From Desulfobacteraceae bacterium (lineage in GTDB: Bacteria; Desulfobacterota; Desulfobacteria; Desulfobacterales; SURF-15): a stretch of DNA of 18,018 nt. Below, one piece after another: positions 1 to 6,978 of this stretch (the stretch's first letter is position 1; every line of letters starts with the position of its first letter). Under the pieces are notes generated by a model, which made no database searches, was not told where the DNA came from, and worked only from the letters and a program-made list of their open reading frames with translations. The translations under genes and the position numbers were made by a program. The stretch is taken from NCBI GenBank assembly GCA_003599475.1, contig QZKK01000061.1, positions 1 to 18,018 on the forward strand. The letters run 5' to 3'.

Positions 1-807
1 AAACACCCGGCCGGGAGTCTTTTCAGCTCCCCGCTCGGCGGCTCCGGAAGCGGTCTGGACCTGACCAACCATCTTTCCTGGTACCTGCAGGGGGGAGGTC
101 GGGACCTCTATGTGGAATTTTACCGGGACGTCCTCAAGATGGACGTCATGCCCTTCCTGATCGCACCGGACGGACCCGAGGCCTTCGGGTGGACCAAGAA
201 GGAGCCCAAGACGCTCGATGATTTCCTGAAAATGAGATTCCGCATGTCTTCGGGCTTGTCGTCGGACGTCCTGAAGGACATGGGCGGCACCCCGGTGAAC
301 GTGTCCGGAGGCGAGCTGATCCCCTCTTTGGAGAGGGGGCTGATCGACGGCGGCGAATGGATCAATACGGCCAGCGACCTGAAATTGGGGCTCTATGACG
401 TCGCTAAGTTTTACTCCCTCCAGGGACTCCACCAGGCGATCGGCATTCAGGATATCATGATCAACGGCGAGGCATGGCGTAAACTGCCCCCGGATCTCCA
501 GGCGATCGTTCAATGCGCAACCACAAAGTCGATTCTCGATGGGATCTTGTACTTCATCGAGGAAAACGCCAAGGCCCTGAAAATACTGCTCGATGAAAAA
601 GGCGTCAAGGTGTTCGACGCACCTCCCGGCTATTCGGAATCCTTCATCAAATCGTCGAAGAAGGTGCTCGATCAAATGTCAGCGAAAAACCCGTTCTTTA
701 AAAAGGTCCTCGATTCACAGCGCGCGTATGCAAAGGTCGTGGTTCCCTTCACCAAAGAGACCAACAAGCTGACGCAGTTGATCGCCGGGGCTGCGGAAGT
801 AAAATAA
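1..807 (+). CDS. dctP: TRAP transporter solute-binding protein DctP (5' end outside window)
   Basis: Periplasmic receptor of a TRAP (tripartite ATP-independent periplasmic) transporter, which binds a small carboxylate and hands it to the DctQM membrane complex. Frame 1 is open from base 1 and ends in TAA, so the gene is cut by the window edge. A GTG at 112 is an internal codon, not the start. The visible ~268 residues are the C-terminal two thirds of a DctP protein: a stretch TPVNVSGGELIPSLERGLID, then GGEWINTASDLKLGLYDVAK, then a helical tail. The EW-x(7)-LGLYDVAK region resembles the TakP/FcbT1-type subgroup for 2-oxo acids or aromatic acids, but the ligand cannot be assigned. The next two genes are dctQ and dctM, which confirms the role. 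Confidence 0.93.
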   Translation, partial: KHPAGSLFSSPLGGSGSGLDLTNHLSWYLQGGGRDLYVEFYRDVLKMDVMPFLIAPDGPEAFGWTKKEPKTLDDFLKMRFRMSSGLSSDVLKDMGGTPVNVSGGELIPSLERGLIDGGEWINTASDLKLGLYDVAKFYSLQGLHQAIGIQDIMINGEAWRKLPPDLQAIVQCATTKSILDGILYFIEENAKALKILLDEKGVKVFDAPPGYSESFIKSSKKVLDQMSAKNPFFKKVLDSQRAYAKVVVPFTKETNKLTQLIAGAAEVK

Positions 808-882
808 GCGCTTGTAAAACGTGCGGGGCGCGTCCCAGGACGGGCCTGGCCCGCGATCGGATCGCCACAAGCATCTTGCCAT

Positions 883-920
883 GGCCGAACCTTGCCGGAA
901 CCTGCCGGGAAGGTTCGGCC
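883..920 (+). promoter_or_regulatory. Strong intercistronic hairpin between dctP and dctQ
   Basis: Perfect 11-bp inverted repeat, GGCCGAACCTT (883-893) and AAGGTTCGGCC (910-920), with a CCGG/CCGG extension inside the 16-nt loop. No T-run follows, so it is not a standard intrinsic terminator. It lies in the 177-nt gap after the binding-protein gene. There it could protect the 3' end of the dctP message, or partly attenuate, so that the binding protein is made in excess over the membrane subunits. That role is inferred from position. Confidence 0.6.
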
Positions 921-1032
921 CGGTAGGGCGTTGCAGGCGAAGTCGATAACGGAGTGGGAAAAACATCCATTTTAATTAAAGGGGATGGCTCAGCGGGCGG
1001 GTCATCCAGAAATGATTTCGGAGACTGAAACG

Positions 1033-1575
1033 ATGAAGCATATCGATCGGATCATCCAGGGGATCGACCAGATCAGCATATGGTCGGGAAAAATCGCTTC
1101 CTGGCTCATCATCCCGATGTCGGCCGTGCTGGTCTGGGAGGTCTTCATTCGCTACGTCTACCGTCCCACGCTATGGGCGATCGATATCTCTACCATGTGC
1201 TACGGCGCTCACTATTGGCTTGCCGGTGCCTTGACCCTGTATATGGGAAAGCATATCCGGACCGATTTTCTTTACCAAAAATGGTCGCCACGTACGCAAT
1301 GCTGGGTCGACGTATGCTGCTATCTGTTCCTTTTTCTCCCCGGGATCGTGATGTTCATCTGGCTGAGCTGGGGCTACGCCGCTGATTCCTGGGACTTGCG
1401 GGAGGAGCTGATGACGACCTGGAGGCCCCCGGCCTACTGGTACAAATCGACCATTCCCCTAGGCGGTATCCTGCTGCTCCTTCAAGGAATCTCGGAGCTT
1501 CTCAAATCGATTAAGTTGTTGCTGACAGGAGAAGACATCCGCCACCGGGAGGAGACGCCCACCGAGATTACATGA
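1033..1575 (+). CDS. dctQ: TRAP transporter small membrane subunit DctQ
   Basis: Small four-helix inner-membrane subunit of the TRAP transporter, about 180 aa from the chosen start. The family hallmarks are visible: an N-terminal helix running into VWEVFIRYVY, a central loop GKHIRTDFLYQKWSP (the usual H-x-R-x-D-x-LY segment), a hydrophobic third helix and a C-terminal helix ending near LLLLQGISELLKSI. Start choice: the frame is also open from ATG 985 and ATG 1012. At 985 the AAGGGG touches the start codon with no spacing. ATG 1033 has GGAG at 1020-1023 with a 9-nt spacer and gives a normal N-terminus (MKHIDRI). The longer form cannot be excluded. Downstream partner is dctM. Confidence 0.88.
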   Translation: MKHIDRIIQGIDQISIWSGKIASWLIIPMSAVLVWEVFIRYVYRPTLWAIDISTMCYGAHYWLAGALTLYMGKHIRTDFLYQKWSPRTQCWVDVCCYLFLFLPGIVMFIWLSWGYAADSWDLREELMTTWRPPAYWYKSTIPLGGILLLLQGISELLKSIKLLLTGEDIRHREETPTEIT

Positions 1576-1606
1576 AGCCGTTATTCACCCGCTTTGCCGT
1601 ATTGTC

Positions 1607-1625
1607 ATTGCCGCAGGTCGGCGAT
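1607..1625 (+). promoter_or_regulatory. Small hairpin between dctQ and dctM
   Basis: ATTGCCG (1607-1613) pairs with CGGCGAT (1619-1625), seven pairs including one G-U, loop CAGGT. It sits in the 110-nt gap before dctM, upstream of the dctM ribosome site. There is no T-tract, so a terminator is unlikely and the role is unknown. Confidence 0.35.
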
Positions 1626-1685
1626 GCTTTGCTCGATGGGATGGTGGAGTTCCTTGAATGTCTGAAGTCGGTCTAGGAGGCAGAA

Positions 1686-3002
1686 ATGAGCTTGGAAATA
1701 TACGGGTTGATACTACTGGGAGGCCTCTTCCTGTTTATCTGTGTCGGATTCCCGATTTCTTTCACGCTGATCACACTCGGCATGATATTCGGCTACATCG
1801 GGCTGGGTCCCAAGGTGTTTTACCTGATGACCCTTTCGTGGTTCACCACGATGATGGATACGATTCTTGCGGCGGTGGCCCTTTTTACCTTCATGGGCTA
1901 TGTCCTCGAGAAGGCCGGGCTGATGGAACGTCTCTTCCGGGCGCTTCTGCTCATGTCCGGACGGCTCAAAGGGTCTCTGTACATGGGGACGATCTTCTCG
2001 GCGACTCTGTTCGCAGCGGCAACGGGAATCGTGGGGGCTTCCGTCACAATCATCGGACTGATGGCCGCTCCCGTCATGAAAAAGTCCAACTACGACACCG
2101 GGCTCAGCGCCGGAGCGATCACCGCCGGCGGAACCCTCGGGATCCTGATCCCTCCCAGCATCATGCTGGTGGTCATGGGGCCGGTGATGCAGGTTTCCGT
2201 TGCACGGCTGTTCGCTGCAGCGATCCTGCCCGGGATCCTGCTCGCCACCCTGTATGTCATCTATACGATGATCCGGGTCCTGATCAAGCCGGAGTTGGGT
2301 CCGCCTCTTCCTGAGAAAGATCTCAACGTACCCACAAGCTACAAGCTTCGCGAGTTCTTTCTAGGGCTCCTGCCGCCGGCAACCCTCATCCTGGCAACAC
2401 TGGGCACCATTATCACGGGAACGGCCACACCCACGGAAGGCGCGGCCCTCGGGTGCCTCGGGGCCTTGATCATAACCCTGCTGAACGGGAAACTGACCTT
2501 CAGCCTCTTGAAGGAATCCGTCTACCGCACGGCCGAAACGACCAGCATGGTGATGATTCTTCTTGCCGCTTCGACATTCATGGGAGTGGTTTTCTCCTCT
2601 ATGGGGACTCCGGCATTCATCGCCAATACTCTGCTTTCCTTGGACCTTCCCCCCTGGTTCTTTATCGTCGGCATCCTGGTGGCCTGTTTCATCCTGGGCT
2701 GGCCCCTGGAGTGGGTTCCCATCGTGGTCATCATCGTCCCTATTTTCCTTCCGGTTATCACGGAGATGAAAGTAAACATGATATGGTTTGGCATCCTGCT
2801 GGCCGTCGTGCTGCAGACCTGCTGGCTCTCTCCGCCGGTGGCTCTATCCGCCTACTATATCAAGGGCATCATGCCGGATTGGGAACTGCTGGATATCTAT
2901 AAGGGGATGCTGCCGTTCATGGGTCTCCAAATCATCGGCGTGGCTGCGGTTTATTTCTTTCCGCAGATTGCGCTTTGGCTCCCAACTCTTTTATTCGGGT
3001 GA
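1686..3002 (+). CDS. dctM: TRAP transporter large permease subunit DctM
   Basis: Large membrane subunit that forms the Na+- or H+-coupled translocation channel of the TRAP transporter. It has 438 aa, the normal size for DctM, and is almost entirely hydrophobic helices with short loops. Typical features are the N-terminal GFPISFTLI segment, the re-entrant GGTLGILIPPSIMLVV signature (near residues 148-163) shared by the DctM/ion-transporter superfamily, and GTATPTEGAALG. The start ATG has TAGGAGG at 1674-1680 with a 5-nt spacer. It ends exactly where the convergent phnD-like gene ends. Confidence 0.95.
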   Translation: MSLEIYGLILLGGLFLFICVGFPISFTLITLGMIFGYIGLGPKVFYLMTLSWFTTMMDTILAAVALFTFMGYVLEKAGLMERLFRALLLMSGRLKGSLYMGTIFSATLFAAATGIVGASVTIIGLMAAPVMKKSNYDTGLSAGAITAGGTLGILIPPSIMLVVMGPVMQVSVARLFAAAILPGILLATLYVIYTMIRVLIKPELGPPLPEKDLNVPTSYKLREFFLGLLPPATLILATLGTIITGTATPTEGAALGCLGALIITLLNGKLTFSLLKESVYRTAETTSMVMILLAASTFMGVVFSSMGTPAFIANTLLSLDLPPWFFIVGILVACFILGWPLEWVPIVVIIVPIFLPVITEMKVNMIWFGILLAVVLQTCWLSPPVALSAYYIKGIMPDWELLDIYKGMLPFMGLQIIGVAAVYFFPQIALWLPTLLFG

Positions 3003-3905
3003 TTATTTCTTTGCATTTTGTTTGACCTTTCGCCAAATGCGAATGACATCGTAATCGGCATCGGTCATCGGCACAAATTCTTTGGATTTCAAATTATCCA
3101 GCCAGGGCTTTGTTTCCGGTACCTGGTGCAAGGTCAAGAAGGTTTGCCGGATTTTTTCCCTCAGCTCCGGACAAAGGGACATGCGGTAGGCGAATGGATC
3201 CTGCGGAACGGTGGCCGACCACCAGATGTAGTTGAAATCTTCTTTTTTTACCATGCCCCTGTCGATGACGTTATCGAATCGATGGGTGGCTACAAAAGCA
3301 GCGTCGGCTTTGCCCTCGTAAACGGACATGATGGACAGATCATGGCCACCGGAGTAGACAACTTTCCTGAAGTGTGATTCCAAAGGAGCGCCGTTCAGTA
3401 CATCTTCGGAAAAAACGCCTCTTGGCAGCAGGCTTCCGGATGTGCTGTCCGGGTCGGTCAATGCCACCGTCTTGCCCTTGAGGGATGCGATCGTGGTCAA
3501 GCCGCTGTCCTTCTGCGTAATGAGCACCGCCTTGTAAGCCGGTCCTTCTTCCACGATATGACCCGGCCGTTTGGCATAGGTGGCAAAGACCACGATATTG
3601 GGATCTTTTTTGTGGGCAATCACATATGAGTAGGGGCCTAGGACCGCAACGTCAACCCATTTGTTAACCATGGCTTCAACCACCGTGGAATAGGAGGTGG
3701 GCATGTAAAATTCGATTTTTTTCCCTGTCTGTTTGGAAAGATAATCGATAACCGGTTTGTAAATGGCCAGCTCTTGAATCGTTTCTTCGGTAGGAATAAT
3801 GGAGAAGGTCAATTGCTCCGGGTCTTCGCATTCAGTTGCACCGACAGCTTCTGCCATGACGGAGACAAGAAAAAAACTCAGGAATAGAAAGATCCGCTTT
3901 TTCAT
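3003..3905 (-). CDS. phnD: Orphan PhnD-type phosphate/phosphite/phosphonate-binding periplasmic protein
   Basis: Periplasmic solute-binding protein of the PhnD/PtxB type (300 aa), which in characterised systems captures phosphonates or phosphite for a PhnCE-type ABC importer. The start is set by AGGAGG seven bases before ATG 3905. The frame extends further upstream to 3992 but without a ribosome site, and the chosen start gives a clean signal peptide (MKKRIFLFLSFF..., cleavage near VGA-TE). Family marks are FSIIPTEE near the mature N-terminus, DVAVLGPYSYV, the ligand-loop motif DPDSTSG, and YSGGHDLSIMSVYEGKADAA. No ATPase or permease of the Phn type is adjacent, so it either works with a transporter elsewhere or serves as a receptor. 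The ligand is not proven. Confidence 0.88.
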   Translation of the reverse strand: MKKRIFLFLSFFLVSVMAEAVGATECEDPEQLTFSIIPTEETIQELAIYKPVIDYLSKQTGKKIEFYMPTSYSTVVEAMVNKWVDVAVLGPYSYVIAHKKDPNIVVFATYAKRPGHIVEEGPAYKAVLITQKDSGLTTIASLKGKTVALTDPDSTSGSLLPRGVFSEDVLNGAPLESHFRKVVYSGGHDLSIMSVYEGKADAAFVATHRFDNVIDRGMVKKEDFNYIWWSATVPQDPFAYRMSLCPELREKIRQTFLTLHQVPETKPWLDNLKSKEFVPMTDADYDVIRIWRKVKQNAKK

Positions 3906-4303
3906 GGTTTGTCCTCCTCGGACGGCCAGAGAGTTGCTTTTTACCTGACCAGAGCGGCCTGAAGCCAGGCGATGGTGACGGGAAATATGCAAACGATCAC
4001 CCGGGCCGCTATCTTTGATTCGACGATCGAGGGCGTCGCTGTCATGGAGCTTAAGCCTAAACGGTCTTCTTTTTCAATAACCTTTTTCTCCATGCCGTGT
4101 GCCGATCAATGGAGGCCAAGTATCGGCTCTGTGCACCGGGCTTGAGAAATGGAATATCGGAAGGTGGAATAATGGGTCAAAGATCTGCCATAGAGCTCTC
4201 TATCCTGAATTTTGAGCGACTCATCGGGTCGTGTCAAGTAAGCTCAAAAGGCGCTGAGAGGATGGACCCAGTGGAAGTATCTTCGGTATTCTGCAAATTT
4301 CTA

Positions 4304-4332
4304 TTGACATGAAATTTCAGGCCTGGTATTGC
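4304..4332 (+). promoter_or_regulatory. Candidate sigma-70 promoter for the gntR-led cluster
   Basis: A consensus -35 box TTGACA (4304-4309) is followed after 17 bases by TATTGC (4327-4332), a weak -10 (three of six matches). Predicted transcription start is near 4339, giving a leader of about 145 nt before the regulator gene. The palindrome at 4344-4359 would lie at about +5 to +20, a natural repressor position. Confidence 0.4.
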
Positions 4333-4343
4333 AAAGGTTAACA

Positions 4344-4359
4344 GGTGCACCGGTGCACC
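4344..4359. promoter_or_regulatory. Perfect 16-bp palindrome, likely GntR operator
   Basis: GGTGCACCGGTGCACC is its own reverse complement and also a tandem pair of the 8-bp palindrome GGTGCACC. Its GT-GC-AC core fits the general GntR-family operator form (y-GT-N(x)-AC-r). It lies just downstream of the candidate promoter and upstream of a HutC-type gntR gene, so autoregulation is the simplest inference. Binding is not shown. Confidence 0.5.
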
Positions 4360-4484
4360 GTATCAATTTAAATGAACTTCAATAGTTTGAGATAGTTGGC
4401 TCTTTAAATACCGATGAAATACGCGATTATGACGGGGGCCGTTCATCATCCGTCAAATAGACGGATCTCGGCTGAAGAAAACAA

Positions 4485-5240
4485 ATGAATCAAGCAGCCG
4501 CCCTTCCCATCTCAATCTCCGGCGAAGACGCAATGCCGATTTATCACCAGTTGGCAAGAGCCATTCAAGAACAGATCGAGAATGGCCGGCTGGCTGTCGG
4601 CGAGCAGATTCCCCCGGAAAGAAAAATTGCAGCACTCGGCAATGTCAGCCTGGCGACCGTCCGGAAGGCTCTCGAAACATTGGTTCAGCGTGGTCTCCTC
4701 ACCCGTGTCCAGGGTAAAGGCACCTATGTTTCCAGTACGGCCATCCGAAGGAAAAAGATTCGATACTATCCGTTCGTCGACGATTTTTACGGCAATGTGG
4801 CCGATGCCGATATCAAGCTCATCGAATTTCATATCATAAATGGAGACAACCGGATCAATCGCCACCTGAAGATCAAAACGACCGAGGATCTTTACGAGAT
4901 GAAACGGCTCTTCGTTTGGCGCGGCAAGCCGCTGATACACAGCATTTCTTATCTTCCTCGAAAAATGTTCAAAAACCTGAATGATTACCACAAATCTCAT
5001 TTTGAAAAGAACCTGCTGTACATGTTGTTGGAAGAAGAATTCGGCATACCGACGGTAAATAACATCGAGCTCTACGGAGCCGCACTGGCCGACGAGGATA
5101 ACGCAAAGCTGTTGCAAGTGGAGGTTGGCCACCCCCTGCTGACGGTCGAAATGATCGCTCTTACCTACAAAGAGAAACCGTACGAGTACCGGATGACCTA
5201 CTTTTTGTCCGACGAGAAGAAACTTCGCCGGATCATTTAG
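4485..5240 (+). CDS. GntR-family (HutC/UTRA) transcriptional regulator
   Basis: Ligand-responsive DNA-binding regulator of 251 aa. Residues ~17-85 form the GntR winged helix-turn-helix: MPIYHQLARAIQEQIENG, the helix-turn-helix VSLATVRKALETLVQRG, and the wing LLTRVQGKGTYV. Residues ~105-250 form a UTRA effector domain, with EMKRLFVWRGKPLIHSISYL and the C-terminal EYRMTYFLSDEKKL. It opens the + strand cluster with only 52 nt before the flavoprotein gene, so it probably controls that catabolic/uptake set, most likely as a repressor released by substrate. The ATG at 4485 has only a weak GAAGAAA upstream. ATG 4533 is a second option that would keep the whole DNA-binding domain. Confidence 0.92.
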   Translation: MNQAAALPISISGEDAMPIYHQLARAIQEQIENGRLAVGEQIPPERKIAALGNVSLATVRKALETLVQRGLLTRVQGKGTYVSSTAIRRKKIRYYPFVDDFYGNVADADIKLIEFHIINGDNRINRHLKIKTTEDLYEMKRLFVWRGKPLIHSISYLPRKMFKNLNDYHKSHFEKNLLYMLLEEEFGIPTVNNIELYGAALADEDNAKLLQVEVGHPLLTVEMIALTYKEKPYEYRMTYFLSDEKKLRRII

Positions 5241-5292
5241 CTTTGGACCGCACAAGAAGCTTATTGCTCTAGAAAACCGAATCGGGTTTGAA

Positions 5293-6978
5293 ATGAAGCG
5301 TCATTATCCAGTCATCGAGGCCGACGTCCTCATCATTGGCGGGGGGAGTGCCGGAGTAATGGGTGCGATCCGGGCCAAAGAAGTCAATCCGAACCAGCAA
5401 GTCGTTGTCTGGGAAAAGGGGGAAATCAAGTACTCCGGATGCATCGCCCGGGGAATGGACGCCCTGAATATCGTCGCGATTCCTGAAATCGCCTCGCCGG
5501 AACTCTATGTCGAATCGAACGGCTTGGCCTGCGAAGGCATCATGGATGAGCCGGTGAATTACCGTATGGCCGAAAGAAGCTATGCGATGATGAAGCGCCT
5601 GGAGTCATGGGGAATCTTCTTTCCGAAAGATGAAAACAACCGGTATGAGGTCCTCCAGGTGCATCCCAAGGGCCGCTTTTGCGTGACCATGAAGGAGCCG
5701 GAGCTCAAGACGATTCTCGCCAAGCGCGCGCTCGATATGGGGACCCGGGTGTTGAACCGCACCATGGCCGTACGGCTGCTCAAAGTCGGAGATCGTGTGG
5801 CCGGCGCAATCGGCATGAATGTCCGCACGGGAGAGGTGATTGTCTGCCGGGCAAAGGCAGTGATCGTTTCATCCGGAGGTACGGCCCGGTTCGGGCTGCC
5901 GGACAACGGTCATCTTTACGGCGTTTATGATTTTCCGGGAAACACCGGCGACGGTTATTGTCTGGCCTACCGGGCGGGCGCCGAACTCAGTGGCTTTGAA
6001 TACACGCTGGTCTACTACATCGTCAAGGATATCAATTCCCCTCTTCTATACATCACCCTGACCCGGGGCGCTCGGCTCTTCAATGCTTTCGATGTCAGGC
6101 GCGACAAAGAGCATCCTTCCATCCGATCCATGTATCAGGAACACCTGAACTTCGCCGGCCCCATGCGCATCAGGATGGATCACCTGCCGGAGGAGAAGAT
6201 CCGCGATATCGAATCCATCCTGTTCACCACCGAACGTCCGGTGTGCGAGCGCTTCTACAAAGGTCGGGGTATCGATTTCAGAAGCGGCGAAATCGAGCTT
6301 TGGCCGACCGAAGTCTACCTCTGCGGCGGCCATGGCCTGACCGGCGTTCGGGTTAACGAGAACGCCGAGACGAATGTTCCGGGTTTATATGCCGCCGGCG
6401 ATACTTCGCTGGTTGCCAGGGGGCATCTCTCCGGGGCATTTGTATTTGGGGAAATCGCAGCCGAGAAGGCGACGGAATTCGCCGCTTCGCTCCGTGGTGC
6501 AGTTCTGAACCGAGATCAAGTCGACCAGTTCTTAAAGGAAAGAGAGGACCGGATGAATCAGAAGAACAATCCGATTCCGGTCGAAGAATTCGAATACAAG
6601 GTCCGGCGGATGATCGATGATTACATCAAACCCCCGAAGAACGAGTACAAACTGAACCGGGCCATCTGGTGGATGGATCGTTTTCGGAGGGAGTTATCGG
6701 AAATGGTCTGCGTCAGGGACGTTCACGATCTCTTCAAGGTTTTCGAGGTGGAAAATATCATCCACAGCGCCGCCTTATGCGCCCTGGCATCCCGGGAGAG
6801 AAAGGAAAGCCGGTGGGTGCCCTGGCATTTCAGAACCGATTATCCTGAACGCGACGATCCGCATTGGCTGAAGCACATCGTTTTGAAGCAGGGCGATTCT
6901 TTTGAAGATATCCGGATAAGCCACGCGCCGATCATCCGGCTTAAAGGAAGCGGGCATGCAGCGGTTCAATCTGCTTGA
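5293..6978 (+). CDS. AprA/SdhA-like FAD-dependent oxidoreductase (fumarate reductase flavoprotein superfamily)
   Basis: 561-aa flavoprotein of the fumarate reductase/succinate dehydrogenase/adenylylsulfate reductase superfamily. An N-terminal FAD-binding Rossmann motif IIGGGSAG (residues 14-21) is followed by E41, which contacts the ribose. SGCIARGMDALN (48-59) parallels the SGAVAQG-type segment of AprA. CGGHGLTGV (344-352) and LYAAGD...ARGHLSGAFVFGEIAAEKA (365-392) are the second FAD-binding region. There is no signal peptide or heme motif, so it is cytoplasmic, unlike periplasmic fumarate reductases. It overlaps the next gene, a GltD-like Fe-S flavoprotein, by 23 nt, implying a two-subunit enzyme in which that protein exchanges electrons with NAD(P)H. 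The organic substrate is unknown. True AprA activity is not indicated, since aprB and sat are absent. Confidence 0.85.
   Translation: MKRHYPVIEADVLIIGGGSAGVMGAIRAKEVNPNQQVVVWEKGEIKYSGCIARGMDALNIVAIPEIASPELYVESNGLACEGIMDEPVNYRMAERSYAMMKRLESWGIFFPKDENNRYEVLQVHPKGRFCVTMKEPELKTILAKRALDMGTRVLNRTMAVRLLKVGDRVAGAIGMNVRTGEVIVCRAKAVIVSSGGTARFGLPDNGHLYGVYDFPGNTGDGYCLAYRAGAELSGFEYTLVYYIVKDINSPLLYITLTRGARLFNAFDVRRDKEHPSIRSMYQEHLNFAGPMRIRMDHLPEEKIRDIESILFTTERPVCERFYKGRGIDFRSGEIELWPTEVYLCGGHGLTGVRVNENAETNVPGLYAAGDTSLVARGHLSGAFVFGEIAAEKATEFAASLRGAVLNRDQVDQFLKEREDRMNQKNNPIPVEEFEYKVRRMIDDYIKPPKNEYKLNRAIWWMDRFRRELSEMVCVRDVHDLFKVFEVENIIHSAALCALASRERKESRWVPWHFRTDYPERDDPHWLKHIVLKQGDSFEDIRISHAPIIRLKGSGHAAVQSA

Larger units (their letters stand above)
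3906..4484. other. Divergent intergenic region with promoter and operator-like palindrome
   Basis: 579 bases between the divergently read phnD-like gene and the gntR-type gene. An open frame at 4097-4312 starts at GTG, has no ribosome site and no recognisable product, so I do not call it a gene. The right end carries a TTGACA promoter and a GGTGCACCGGTGCACC palindrome, described separately. The nine-base word GTGCACCGG of that palindrome recurs once at 4131-4139, a possible secondary half-site. I saw no RNA gene or clear terminator here. Confidence 0.6.

Noticed and set aside
4097..4312. A 71-codon open frame in the divergent intergenic region
   Set aside because: GTG start without ribosome site, no family resemblance, and its end runs into the candidate promoter of the regulator gene.
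4512..5255. A 247-codon open frame on the minus strand
   Set aside because: Exactly antisense to the GntR/UTRA gene, with no recognisable domain.
5293..6978. True adenylylsulfate reductase subunit AprA
   Set aside because: There is no AprB-type small Fe-S partner, no sat or qmo neighbours, and the partner is a GltD-like protein. Only superfamily resemblance can be claimed.
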